This document shows positions 35,971 to 47,785 of a DNA stretch of 64,000 nucleotides, piece by piece. This stretch comes from Blasia pusilla. Its lineage: Eukaryota > Marchantiophyta > Marchantiopsida > Blasiales. The notes under the pieces were generated by a model. That model searched no databases. It saw nothing but the letters and a program-made list of their open reading frames with translations, and was not told where the DNA came from. Made by a program: the position numbers and the translations under genes. How positions within the stretch are numbered: position 1 is the stretch's first letter; each line of letters starts with the position of its first letter. The DNA lies in assembly GCA_050084515.1 (NCBI GenBank), contig CM114272.1, forward strand, positions 10,540,001 through 10,604,000, in the 5' to 3' direction.

Positions 35971-36479
35971 CATCACCACGAAACCCAATATCCCAAATAA
36001 CTTCCCAATATCCGGAAATCCCTCACACGTGCACGGTAAGAGACCAGAATGGGTAACCTGACAATAATGTCGATATCGCTCCTCGGCAAGTGAAAATCTT
36101 GATCCAAACTTGGTCATGAAGACAACTCCTCCAATCAGCAAGTCGTACTCCTCTCATACTGACGCTGCTCAAACCTCCTCGATGTGCGATGCTGGTCCAA
36201 CGGTCCGATGCGGCACTGGCGGCACGGAACGGCTATAAATGGCACGGCACTTGGGGGCATACCCTTCTCAATCAGCAATTCACATGCTCTGCACCTCAGT
36301 GAAGGAGCGGCTCCGTGATCGAGACGGTGCCGTGCGGCCACATACGGTACGGCGCAGCAATCGACGGCACATTGCGGCTACGGGCGTCACGACACGGTAC
36401 TCGATCATTGTCGAGTGGCTACCAATCCTCTGCAAATGCCTTCAAGACAAGTAGGATTAAACAATTGGGGTTGTAAGCA
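35971..36479. other. Upstream edge of the Gypsy, then a GC-rich CGGCAC-rich stretch
   Basis: Between 36180 and 36400 the tetramer-like CGGCAC and its variants recur, for example GGCACGGAACGGC and GCACGGCAC. No gene or LTR end was recognised, so the 5' limit of the Gypsy element is unclear. Confidence 0.35.
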
Positions 36480-36860
36480 TTTGGATGATCTTTGTGCATA
36501 TTTTGGAAGGGACTTGCCCTTGAGAGGTCAATTGCAACATGCTTTATTGAATGTATGAGTTTTGAAACAAGAGTTTTAGTCATTTAAGCTCATGGCCATC
36601 ACAGATTGGAATAAGATTGAAACTTTCGAAATTTGTGGGCTATGGTAACTTGAAGTCCATCCATGCAATGTAAGTTCTCTAACCTCCTCATTTTAGCCAA
36701 CATTGTCAGGGTACAACGTGTGAACACAACTATTTGTGAAAGAGCTTTGTCTACGCAGAACTTGACTAAAAGTCATAATAGATTTATGTCACAACATTTG
36801 GATGCGGTAATTCCAAAAACCTCATAGGTTGTAGGAGATTTTTTGAATTTTTGTCTGATC
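36480..36860 (+). pseudogene. hAT-type transposase C-terminal fragment
   Basis: In broken frames the plus strand reads CAYFGRDLPLRGQ and then VNTTICERALSTQNLTKSHNR, resembling the C-terminal dimerisation region of hAT transposases (CERxFSxxNxIKSxxRxxM). It is too short and damaged to say more. Another hAT remnant lies at 37960-38260 on the other strand. Confidence 0.5.
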
Positions 36861-37364
36861 TTCTTTCAAGTCCACAAAGGAGGTCGGGAAAAATTTAACC
36901 GACTTGTTTCCAGGCCGCGGAATTTTACCAGGAAGGCCTCAGAACCATCAGAAATTAACCGTTTCAACAAATGGAAATTTATAAAATAACTTGGAAAAAA
37001 ATCACTCAAAAAATTCCCGTCCATTTAAGAAAATATCTTTCCAACCGGTTAAATATTTTGAAAATTCTCACCGTCCAAACCATCCGTAAGGAATTTATTA
37101 AAATAACTGACCTTCCAAACCAACCATCTGCCAGAAATGTACAAGTTTCCAAGAAAAAGCTATTGGCTTTGGGATCAAGGCTCGGACAATATTTTTGAGT
37201 AGATCACTTTTTTACTGGGACTCCTGGAAACATTTAGGTTTTCTCATATAATTTTCAGCCGACCCCCTAAAACTTTTAGGGTTAAATTGTTCAAACCCTA
37301 AACCAGCCGCCACGCCGGCGGCGGCCGTCGCCATCATAGTCACCATCAACAGACCACCATCCTC

Positions 37365-37671
37365 CATCCACCGTCGGCCGTTTCCATCGCCTAGCGCTGC
37401 TCAGAGCCGCATTCGGACGTTGTCCACCCTTTGGTTGCCATTGCCGCCATTACGGAGTCGAGGGTCTTCCACGCCGCTCAGGAGTGACGCCATCCACCGT
37501 CGGCCGTTGCCATCGCCTAGCGCTGCTCAGAGCCGCATTCGGCCGTTGTCCACCCTTTGGTTGCCATTGCCGCCATTACGGAGTTGAGGGCCATCCACCG
37601 TCGGCCATTGCCATCGCCTAGCGCTGCTCAGAGCCGCATTCGGCCGTTGTCCACCCTTTGGTTGCCATTGC
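37365..37671. repeat. GC-rich minisatellite, three units
   Basis: Units starting CATCCACCGTCGGCC at 37365, 37491 and 37592. The first is 126 bp, the second 101 bp, the third truncated at about 80 bp. Shared core CGCTGCTCAGAGCCGCATTC. It stands out against the AT-rich flanks. Confidence 0.9.
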
Positions 37672-37959
37672 GTTGATGGGCTTGGAATTGGCAAGCTAGT
37701 TTTATGCTGTCACATTTTCTACCTTTCAGTTATAAGCAAAGTCCCAAGTAGCCTTCTCAGCTCACCTCCTCATTTTTTTTTACCTCTGGCTGGAGTTGAA
37801 CCAGAATTCCCCCTACCAGTTGGGGGCCAGAGGTGCTAAGAACCCTTCCTACAAGGAGTATTCATAAAATGAACTTCCTTTGTAGGAGGGTTTGACTACA
37901 ACTAAAAACATTTGAAGTCATAGAGAAACTAGGATGAAGGGTTAGGGTTAAGCTCGCCT

Positions 37960-38260
37960 TCCTCAACAGCTTCAAGTACAACGGGAGGAACAATGTACAA
38001 CATCTGGATTAGCATATACAAATCTATATTCCTTTAAGTGTTTCCATGTGTCCATAGCAGAAATTAGGACCTCATCCACATCAAAATTCTCATTTGGACC
38101 CTCCATATTAACCCTCAGCAAAGCTTCCAAGTGATAAGAGGTTAAGCTATTTCTTAACCTATTCTAAATGACATTCTGAACGCTAAAAGCTTTCTCACAT
38201 GATGCTGTTGATACACATTGGACTCTAGCTATATCACCCAAATACAAAGATTAGCATACT
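37960..38260 (-). pseudogene. hAT-type transposase C-terminal fragment
   Basis: The minus strand reads QCVSTASCEKAFSVQNVI, a stop, NRLRNSLTSYHLEALLRV and then about 35 acidic residues. This matches the hAT dimerisation region, with the SCExxFSxxN core, and is better preserved than the piece at 36480. Upstream (to 38400) KIQAMTEWKEE may be part of the same gene. One in-frame TAG is visible. Confidence 0.6.
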
Positions 38261-38782
38261 TAGTCTTCAGGCTCGGACTACCACTTACCATACACCATAA
38301 GTCCTTGAAGGACTCCTCCTTCCATTCTGTCATGGCCTGAATCTTGAAGGCCAAGAAATTCATTCTTGAGGGCTGCACCATCTAGAAGAGGCTTTTTAAC
38401 CTTGCCATCATGCAAGGTTTTTTCCTGTCCATAGAAAGAGCTCAACATTTCCTCCTACACAAAATTTGGCAGCGCTTCCGTGCTGATTTCTCCCAACAAA
38501 AATGTAAGATCTGTAAAAATACAAATTAGCAAGCCACATGGTGCTCCCGAGAGCATCGGCATAGGGCAACCCACCCCCATAATCAATCCCTATAAAAAAT
38601 TGGGCACCGCTTCCGCACGCCACTCTTCCACACGAAAAATCGGCAAATGTAAAGAACAATCAAAGCAGCCCTTGCTCCGCCGGTGAGCACTCCCATGAGC
38701 CGCTGAACGGGGAACACCGTCCCCTACTTGCAAAATGAGCGAGCTCCCCCATGAAGCTCTCTCACTCTCTCATTCACTCTTT

Positions 38783-39303
38783 GTAAAGTAAGATCCAATC
38801 TCTCTCTACACCATTTCACACCATTGCTCTCAAAGGTGTGCACCCTCTTTCATGTCAAACCAAAACCACTCTCCTAATAAGAGGCTTGGATTACACTCAC
38901 AAGGCAAGGGACCATAGCTCCGCTGCCTTATGCCAAGAGGTTCAACAAAAAGAGAATGAGCTCTCAAACTCTCTCCGTTTGAGATATACCCCTCCCCTCT
39001 CCCAAGCTCTCTCCATGGTAACCTATGCTCCCAAGTCACCTCTTTGGCTCTTGACCTGATGTAGGAGGTCAAGGGCCACTTACCAAAAAAAGAAAGTTGA
39101 TCACATACTCGAGATGGTACTTACCTAAAATAGTAAGTTCCTCAATATGGCTCCAAATGAGCTAAAACGAAAGGGAAACCTGCTATGTCAAGTTTTTTGG
39201 GCCTCAGCAGGTCATCCTCAATGTGCTGAGCATGTTCTCTGCTACTCACGAAGGCGCTCTACTAGATCCTATCGGTCTATCCTAAGAGACGTGACAAGGG
39301 AAA
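38783..39303 (-). repeat. LTR central fragment
   Basis: From AAGTAAGATCCAATCTCTC to CCTAAGAGACGTGACAA it matches the centre of the LTR at 27580-28165, without either end module. Strand is the same as for the other minus-strand LTRs. Confidence 0.65.
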
Positions 39304-39420
39304 CATTTTTTGTGTGCGATTGCCACCTGTCAAGCAATAGATGTTTGCAAATCAAAAAATATCTCTCCAATAAATTATAGATAAAACCCGACTATATAAC
39401 ATCCCTAGTAAGGTACCCGT
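39304..39420 (-). mobile_element. Two Helitron ends, minus strand
   Basis: Reading the minus strand, GTGCATCGAACGGGTACC followed by TTACTAG (near 39402) resembles the 3' end of the Helitron at 5803-6014. About 20 bases further, TCTATAATTTATTGGAGAG resembles a 5' start. That second element is cut by the LTR fragment at 39303. Confidence 0.4.
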
Positions 39421-40866
39421 TCGATGCACAGAAAATAAAAAATTGTTTGAAGAGCTTTTGTTAGTGAAGGGACTAATGATGCAGCACATAAATTCAAACT
39501 TTTTTCTTCTTGCCCATAACACGTGAAACATTTTTTTCTTGCCCAATTATGACTTGTCAATAGGGCCTTAAAAAACAAGTATCAATAATAGTTTTTTTTA
39601 ATTATGTTAAATTTTCAAATTTTATTTTATATTAAAAATTTAAGTATAATTTCCATTTTTTTAAATATCAAAAGAGTGAGAAAATTTCAACTTTAAATAG
39701 CACCCATCTCCCCTGAGTAATTTCACTCCTCCGTAAAAGCTCAAACAATAACTATTCTTCACCTTCCATTCTTCCCACCAAATTAACATTCACTAACCAA
39801 AATCTTAGCTAATTTTAATTAATGAAATTGTTTTCCTTTTCCATTCAAATTAATTTTACTTTCCCAAAATATAACATGAGAATTAATACAATTATTTCAA
39901 AAATGATCATGCTATTTATCTCAAAATTTAAATATGATTTCTATTTTCTAAAATCTTAGAAGAGTAATAATATTTCATTGTTCTTAGTAATTACAATCCT
40001 CCATTCAAATTTAAATGATATCCCAATACTCTAAGTAATTTTATCTTTCCATAAAATTTAAACAAAATCTATTCCTCCATTAAATTTTTATTTCCTTTTT
40101 CCATCAAATATGGATTGGGGTAAAAATTATAAAATTTTGGTTATTTATCAGATTAATTATCTTTAATAATATTTACAATAACCCATTATAATATTAAATT
40201 AATTAATATATATTCCATTCAAATCCCTATTCGTTCCTTTGTTCTATTTCTACCCATCTAACTGGGCTAAGACAACAAAATTCAAGAATGTTTCCTATTT
40301 TGTCTTATTGTCTAGCTATCTTGTCGTATTATGCATATATAATCGCCAATTATTATATTGATATGATTATTGGATAAATATAACATTATCTAAATGTGTG
40401 TGACTTAGGGTTTAGGGCTTATGACTTGGAGGTGTATGGCATGGAATAGTAGATACATTCTTCCCTTAGTCATTTGACGAACCAAGGGGTGAAATGACCC
40501 TTAAGAGTGATCTACATTTTTTTTGTGTACATTGCCAATGAATTAATATCTAGATGTAGTATAAGAATCCATGACTTAGGGCTATCAAACTCGTTCTATT
40601 ATTGAAACCAAAGTCTTCATTTGTTGTTGTTGTCTTGTGATTTAATTGCATATTTTTTACCTTATGCTCAGAGTTTTCATGAGGAAACAATCGGTCCAAT
40701 TCCTCAATTATCTTTATCCACTACCGTGCTAGTTGTTGGAAAAACACCTTTGTGCCTTTGGAAGACTTGCTTCCCATCTTATCAAAGTAGTCAATATACA
40801 GAGATACACCTTTCTTGACATCGGAAAATGTCTTCAAGGGGATGGAAAATAAGCGCTTTGGATTTC
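39421..40866. other. Very AT-rich region, no gene
   Basis: Between 39590 and 40250 the sequence is extremely AT-rich with long T and A runs. No gene or structural RNA is recognised. Confidence 0.4.
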
Positions 40867-41170
40867 TGGAAAATTGCTAAAGAAGCATAACTGGTGGGAA
40901 ACGGCTCTCACACTCACACACCACCATGGAGAACGAAATTTGCAATGAGAGAATGAGTGGAGGCTGGTCCCCTTCTCAATTATATAGGGTATGTACAAGC
41001 AACCCTAACCTTAACCATAGTCTCAAGTTAGACTAACTGTGATTAACTAACCCTAGTTAAGATAATCGCGCTTAACTCACTAACCAAGATTAAGCTTCCC
41101 TTCTTCGTGTGAGTACCAAATGTAGCAGTTCAGGTGTCTCATGAGCTTGACTATAACTCAATCTTCAATA
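40867..41170 (-). mobile_element. Solo Copia LTR (about 304 bp)
   Basis: An inverted near-copy of the plus-strand LTR at 45307-45605. The sense strand begins TATTGAAGATTGAGTTATAG and ends AATTTTCCA. Flanks GAATCC and GAAATCC may be a slightly altered target duplication. No polypurine tract or pol sequence adjoins it. Confidence 0.65.
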
Positions 41171-41909
41171 GGATTCCCAATAGGGATAAGAGGATATCCA
41201 TTAATTTCATGACGTAAAAACACGTCATATCCATGCTCATTTGGCAACCACTCTTTATCAGAATCATACATCTTGTCATGCATGATGGGCATACAATCCG
41301 GAGTTGTAGTAAATCGGAATCGACCTAACTTGTGTAGTCCACACCATTGATTTTTCGTCTTAAGGCCTGATGAAACATTTCAAATACTCTTGGAAGTCAG
41401 GAATATCCTTAACTACTTGTGGTATTGGATTTGGTGAGGTGGAGTTAAGAAAAATGTGGTGCAAGATCTTTCAAGATGTACGCATTGTGTTGTTGAAAAA
41501 TTCTGGAAAACTTGCTAAACATAGCATTAAAATCTTTGTGAGTATGCCCATTGCCCAGGGCTGAGAAAAGCCAAGTGAATCTTGTCAAATACCTCCCTAT
41601 AAACCAGAAGGGCCAAGTATGCCATGAAGTAAATATTTTTTTTTATCTTTTCCAGAGTTATCTATTTCTAGATGTGAGAAAACAGAAAGTGACAAAATCA
41701 CTGAAATCTTTACATAACTTAGAGATACAAAGTGGCCTAGTCCGTCCGTGCGCTCACAGAACAGCTTCGATGGAACTTGAATATGGAGATAACTCGACAT
41801 ACGAGAATGCGCAACCGCTGCGGCTCCCGAATATTTCACTACTCGCGAAAACTAGGGTTTATACCTAATTTTCTTCATTTCTATTAATAGAAATTTGTTG
41901 CCTCTAACC
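41171..41909. other. No confident gene
   Basis: Frames at 41551-41868 (+) and 41597-41839 (-) overlap and show no domain. Possibly the distal part of the transposase-like remnant downstream. Confidence 0.3.
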
Positions 41910-41982
41910 CTAGGATTATCTAACCCTATATTGCATCAGGGTGCCCCGCACCCTGATGCAATATAGGGTTAGATAATCCTAG
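41910..41982. repeat. Perfect hairpin, 35-bp arms, 3-base loop
   Basis: Left arm 41910-41944 is exactly complementary to 41948-41982 with CCC between. The arm starts CTAGGATTATC and includes TAACCCTATATTGC. No mismatch was found on reading both arms base by base. Confidence 0.9.
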
Positions 41983-42377
41983 TACAGCTACTCTGTAAAC
42001 CACCTACGTCATATTACTATGACTCCTTTGACGTCTAAGTCGGAACCATCAATCTAGGCTTCTCCTCATACATGGGGCCGATCAGATTAATGGTGCTCAG
42101 AGGAGTGGATGTTGAGAATCCAACACTAGATTTAAAACCTTATGCAGCTTCCTTGGTCCCTCTTCGGCAGACTCTATGAGCCTATAAGCTGCACGGAGTA
42201 ATCCATCAAGCTTTTCCCTCCCTTTTAAGAATCAACTGTGAAGTGGAGTTAGGTTGGGCCCGTCCAAGAATTCTTGTATTTCACCATTGGGGTTTTCCAA
42301 ACTTTTCCAATGATCCAATAGTCAAATTAGATCCCTGCTTATAGACTCTTATGTCAAATCGAGAAATTGCACACCGT

Positions 42378-42400
42378 CCTAAACCCTAAACCCTAAACCC
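42378..42400. repeat. Short telomere-type tract (CCTAAAC)n
   Basis: Three consecutive CCTAAAC units, the complement of the plant telomere unit TTTAGGG, inside the transposase-like remnant. Confidence 0.85.
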
Positions 42401-43894
42401 TTTCCGCCTTCCTTATTGATAACTTCTTGTATATACTTCCAAGAGAAAAATTGAGCCAACCAAAGCACTTCCTGTCTTCTCTTGTCTAACATAGTTCTTT
42501 CCTTGTGGGACATCTGATCTCCTTTCTCCTCAATTATCAGCTTTACCGTTTCCACCGCTTGCGCCGTCTTATGGGTTATGGTATTTCTTCCCAGGTTCCC
42601 ATGCCTTGATTGCGTCTTTTCATCTCTAACATTTCTTACTTCGTCCTCGAAGCTCATTTTTCCAAGATCATGGATCAGTCGCCAACCTTGGAGGCACACC
42701 GTTCTACCTTCCAATTGTACAATCCTTCGTCCATCAATGAAGTAAGACAAATGGACCGTGGCGTGGAGTGATTCCCTTCTTTGTTGAAAGGATCTGTTCC
42801 AATACTTCTCTCTGCTTGAATGAAAAACATCTCTTGGTGTATTTTGGCAATGGAATTATGGGCAAGAGTTTTTGGATGCCACTTGTGTTGTTTCTTCCTC
42901 TATTAGCTTTTTTTGTTTTGTTTTGGTGGTTCCTGGTAGACATCGCTTCTTGCACTAATAAGCGTACGTGTAAGCTCTCTTTTGCTTTCCTGTTATTGCT
43001 TCAACAGCCTCTTTGGACATAGTTGAACACTCCAAGTAGCATGTCCACAAGTTTTGTCCATCTCTAACAATACATGATATCGTAGACCATATGACTAAGT
43101 TCTTTTCAAGAACCTTGTGTGGTGTAAGATAGTTATTGATGTTGGTAATGAATACGCGAACATGGTGATCCCCTAGTCTTCGACCACCAACTTTGTCATT
43201 TGGATTAACATAGTGAAAATTGATATTGAGACATTCATCATCCTCTGTAAGTTTCACCGGTAAAAGGACTGATTTCATCCGACCAATTATAGGACCGTAA
43301 CTTGAACTTCGGTGGATGCATTGCAAGTTGAGTGCTTCCTCTTCCTAATATCCATGGTTTCATTTTATTTTTTCGTAATCAAATATCTTGCATATTTTAC
43401 AAAAATTCCAAACATCTGGGTGGTTGGTTGGTCTGTAGTATGACTCATCAATTATTACGTCGTCAAAGAATGACATAGGTTGGATCTCATGTGAATCAAA
43501 GCTTTTGGCAACACGGCTTGATCCGATAAGAATCTTTGATCCCTTTTAAGAAAAATTTATTTGAATATTGCATGGGGAAATGAGGCCCTCCTTCCACATC
43601 CTCACGTCCATCACATGTATTACTTGTTGTAACTCCATTACGAGGCCATGTGATAAATGCTCTAATGAAATCAGACAAAGGTTCTCCATTGTATATGCTT
43701 GTGGAACTTCGGAAGACTTTCTCTAGAGACATGTGCAAGGAGTCCTTACCAAGTGATATGTTGTGGAGTATTCTCTCAGGATTGGTGTCCATGATTCTAG
43801 CTCTTGTAATAGAGATGGATGATCCATCTTGTAGATACACTACATCACCAATGCTGAATTCCATTGAATGAATATGAAATCTGCACCATAACAT
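42379..43894 (-). pseudogene. Transposase-like multi-fragment remnant, family uncertain
   Basis: Four minus-strand frames follow one another: 43894-43496 (132 codons), 43326-42955 (123), 42955-42734 (73) and 42750-42379 (123). The last contains YFIDGRRIVQLEGRTVC, then GWRLIHDLG and SRHGNLGR. This kind of N-terminal block (a YFI/YYL start, VC, a G-[IL]-[SG] step, and R.HGN.G) precedes DDE domains in several uncharacterised plant and animal transposase families. The upstream frame has IHSMEFSIGDVVYLQDGSS, which looks like a BAH- or SH3-like start but is not assigned. The frames could be exons of one gene or a broken frame. No catalytic triad was identified. I do not assign a family. Confidence 0.35.
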
Positions 43895-44319
43895 TGAAGT
43901 GCCAATTAATTGTTAGCCATACACTAAATCGAAAGTGGGCCAGAACTATAATCATCTTATTGGACAAGGCGAATTGGAACTTAAGATCCAATCAGGAAGA
44001 GTGACAACTGACAACCTCTACCGTATATTCGATTGGAACTCTAGTTTTGAATGTGGTGAGATGTCATCCACCTAAGAAAATCAAGAGAGAGTTCAAAAAA
44101 ACCTATTTTGCACCTCTATGTAAATTCTTTGAATCTTTGATTATTTGTTAAGAAGAAATGTGGATTGTCCGTTGACAAGCATGGAGAGATCCAAATGACG
44201 TTCAATAAAATCTTAAGATCCGATTGAAGGGTCACTCTATATGGCAAGATTACATACGTCTTATAAGAGTTGGATTTGAGGGTATGTGATTTTGACTCTT
44301 CATTATATGTCTTGAAAGG
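43895..44319. other. No recognisable feature
   Basis: Sequence between the transposase-like remnant and the Copia fragment; no domain seen. Confidence 0.35.
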
Positions 44320-45306
44320 ATAAGATCTACCGTTATCATTGTATTGTATGTTGACGATCTCTTGATCACTAGGAGTACTGAGGATATGGTACAACAAGTC
44401 AAACTAAAATTACAAGCAAAATTTGATATGAAGGACTTGGAAGAACTCAAATACTTCCTTGGTGTTGAGTTTATCAAGGTTGGAGAGAGCATGTGGTTAC
44501 TACAACGATAATATGCTCTTCACATACTTTCAAAATATGGTATGACGGCTTAAAAACCAATCTCTACACTGTTGGACCAGAGTGTGAGCTAAGAGTGGAT
44601 GAAGGAGAGTTGCTTGCAGATTCTAATATGTACAGGTGCATGGTTGGAAGTTTGATCTATCTGACTATAACCAGGCCAGATTTGAGCTATGCAGTTGGCA
44701 TAGTGAGCCAATTTATGCAAGCACCTCGAAAACCTCACCTTGATGTTGTAAGGAGGATTATGCGGTATACGAATTTCTCTGTTCAATTTGAGCTTCAATT
44801 TGAACCTTCTTTGAGTTAACAATTACAAGGATTCATAGATATTGATTGGGCAGGAAGCATGTCTGATTGACACTCCATATTTGGTTATTCATTTACTGTG
44901 GGAAGTGCAATTATAAGTTGGGCTTCAAAGAAGCAACCTACATTTGCTTTATCTTCAACAAGGGCTAAATACATAGGAGCAACCAATGCAACATGTGAGG
45001 CAGTGTGGTTTCATTGATTACTTGTTGAGATTGGTGTTAGTAACTTAAGACTTAGTATAATATATGGAGACAATATTAGTAGCATCAAACTTGCTAATAA
45101 CCCTGTGTTCATGCTCGTACAAAGCATGTTGAGGTGCACAATCATTTTATGAGAGAGAAAGTGCTTGCAGGAGAAATTGATTTTATGTATATAGGTACAA
45201 ATCTGTAAATTGTTGACATCTTTATAAAGGCATTGTCTAGAGATAAGTTTGAGATGTTTAGAAACGATGTAGCCATTAGAGATATCGATATGAGCTTGAG
45301 GGGAAG
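44320..45306 (+). pseudogene. Ty1/Copia fragment: end of reverse transcriptase and RNase H
   Basis: IVLYVDDLLIT at about 44340 holds the YVDD active site of Copia reverse transcriptase. It is followed by FDMKDLEELKYFLGVEF, then in shifted frames MVGSLIYLTITRPDLSYAVG and SWASKKQPTFALSSTRAKYI of the RNase H region. Frameshifts and stops separate the blocks. The fragment ends with a purine run, GAGGGGAAG, immediately before the LTR at 45307. The N-terminal half is missing. Confidence 0.85.
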
Positions 45307-45605
45307 TATTGAAGATTGAGTTACAGTCAATCTCCTAAGTGCTATATTTGGTACTCATACGATGTAAGGAAGCTTAATCTTGGTTAGTCAATTAAGCGCG
45401 ATTATCTTTACTAGGATTAGTTAATCAGAATTAGTCTAACTTGAGACTATGGTTAAGATTAGGGTTAGGGTTTCTTGTATATATCCTATATAATTGAGAA
45501 GGGGACCAGCCTCCACTCACTCTCTCATTGCAAATTTTTGTTCTCCATAGTGGTGTATGAGTGTGAGAGCCGTTTCCCACCAGTTATGCTTCTTTAGCAG
45601 TTTTC
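45307..45605 (+). mobile_element. Copia 3' LTR
   Basis: Starts TATTGAAGATTGAG after the polypurine tract of the Copia remnant and matches, in opposite orientation, the solo LTR at 40867-41170. Contains a TATATATCC-like stretch near 45478. Confidence 0.7.
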
Positions 45606-45614
45606 TATACGAAT

Positions 45615-47727
45615 GGGATTCGAGATCCACCGGACATATTCACCACTGAAGATGTCACATCAAGCCTCAGAAGGCTACGTAATAAACCAGAGGATGGATG
45701 ACCTGGGGTGCTAGGCTCAGATTTTCAAATTCTCCATTGAGGCAATTCGCCCAACCCTCATCTGAATGTTCAATATTGCAGCTTAACACGGCTTCCCACG
45801 AGAATGGAAAATGAATATAATCCACCCACTCTTCAAGGCTGGATACCATCCAACTACAAAATGATCATGGTGAGCTCCCTCATGGCCAAGTTGTACGGGC
45901 TACTGTTGGAAAGTAAAATCAGCGATTGGGCGGAAGAAAAGAAGGTGTTAGCCATAGGACAAGCAAGTTTTCGACACTCACATAGCACCCTAGACCAACT
46001 TCTCACACTCTAAGTACTGATTGAAAAAACTTCCAAGTCGAGAGTTGGTCACAAGCGGGGTAAATTTTTTTTGTTTTGTAGACTTCAAGAAGGCACTTGA
46101 CACAGTTCCAAGGGCACTTCTTTGGAAACGACTTGAAGAATTGGGTGTCCCACCACTACAACTTACAACAATCAAGGTCTTATATGCTCAAGTGTTAGCA
46201 CAGATTGCCACTAAGAGGGGCAGATCTAAAACTTTATCCTCCAACACCGGAGTCAACCAAGGATGCCCCCTATCACCTACATTGTTTGGGCTCTACATTG
46301 ACAAACTTGAAGAGGTGATCTCTCGAGTGAATGGAGCTCCACCAAAGCTAGCACACTACCTCATCCCCCTACGGTTGTATGCACATGATATAGTTTTGAT
46401 GACTAGAATAGCACATGGGCTCCAACTTTACCTGAATGCACTATCAAGATTCTGCAACAAATCGGGCATGGAAGTTAACTTGCTGAAAACGAAGATAATC
46501 ATCTTTGGATCACAGCTCCCTACAGCGTAGCGGTCACACACTTTCACTTCAGCAAGGGATTGAGAAGGGAGACTATTGAGATTGTGGGTGAGTACATATA
46601 CATGGGGATGCAACTCAAACCCAACAACCAATGGAGAACCAATGGGAGTCGCAACAAGAGCAATGCAGGCTTGAGGGGTCTACATCTACTGCAATCCAAT
46701 TGCAGAAGAATGGAACTCTTGCAGATTCCACAAAAACTCCATCTCTTCAAAGTTGTGGTGATCCTAGACACACTCTATGAATCTGAGGTGTGGGGCCCAA
46801 GCCCCAAGGCTTGGCCCTAGGGCCTTGAGGTCTCCCAGAAACTCTTCATGTGGCAGAGTTTGGGCATTAGAAAAACCACTCCCCACAACATTCTACTGGC
46901 TGAGTTTGGGGAGGTACCAATGGAGATCCATGCTATTAAAAATCCCAATCACATTTCTCCAATACCTCAAGGATATCTGAGAGGATGATCCCAATCGTCT
47001 ATCTGCAGGGCCTATGTGGTTCAAAACGTAGTGCCACCCTTGGGGCTAAAAATTGGTACTATGAATTCAAGAAGTGGCTCATGAAATGAGGAATCTCCAT
47101 AGACAATCTGCCTATGGCCACCCACCAGGATCTTGCTGAACAATTATATAACAATTACATTGCCATCAACTGGGGCCGACACCAACGTCTCTAGGAAAGC
47201 AGGGGGAATCCATCTCACAAAAATGGTGAAAGAATGAGGCGCTACCATACCTTCATGAACACCTGCAGATCCATGCAACAAGCCTCTTACATCTCCGCCC
47301 CCATTCCCACTAAGTTACGTCATACATTAGCGAGATTCAGATGAGGCTCTACTGACCTTGAGATTGAGAAAGGAAAATTCTCACTGAAGAAAAGGGAGGA
47401 AAGATTATGTAGATTTGCAACTCAGGGCTTATTGATGATGAACAACATTACCTCTTTGATTGCACCTTTCAAAATCACATTAGGCTTGCCTTCTTGGATC
47501 TCTTTGATCACCGGGCTCCCAAAGTCCCCTCATTCATGGCTAGGCAGAATCATATTCAGATTGCTAAATTCTTGCATAGTTGTGTGAATACTAGGAACAC
47601 TCATCTGACTCAGAGGACCTCTTAGGCCCTTGTTGGTGCTTGATCTCTCTCCAAAAATGTTGTTGAGTCTCAAAACTAAGTCCCACGGCCTTGTGGGGTC
47701 CCCATGGACAATACATCTATTCATTCA

Positions 47728-47732
<5 letters not shown>
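45615..47732 (+). mobile_element. LINE with decayed reverse transcriptase
   Basis: The 169-codon frame at 46021 reads FCFVDFKKALDTVPRALLW, then NTGVNQGCPLSPTLFGLYIDKLEE and PLRLYAHDIVLM. These are the fingers and palm of a non-LTR reverse transcriptase. The active site has YAHD where YADD is expected, so it is inactive. A frame at about 45800 has HGFPREWKMNIIHPLFK. After many shifts, CNSGLIDDEQHYLFDC near 47415-47465 is a C-terminal zinc-knuckle motif. The 3' end is (ATTC)n at 47720-47732, followed by (TC)n. No endonuclease domain is visible, so it is 5' truncated. Confidence 0.85.

Positions 47733-47782
<50 letters not shown>
47733..47782. repeat. (TC)n microsatellite, 5' flank of LINE
   Basis: About 50 bp of perfect TC between the ATTC tail of the upstream LINE and the first base of the next LINE. 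Confidence 0.95.

Positions 47783-47785
<3 letters not shown>

Noticed and set aside
37783-37840. Possible tRNA-derived SINE (minus strand, GGTTCAACTCC like a B box)
   Set aside because: No convincing A box, no cloverleaf and no second copy seen.
38783-39303. 5' LTR of the large Gypsy element
   Set aside because: It lacks both LTR ends and is nearly 3 kb from gag, with hAT and other sequence between.
40867-45605. Copia element bounded by the two LTRs
   Set aside because: The two LTRs are in opposite orientation, so they cannot be the two ends of one element.
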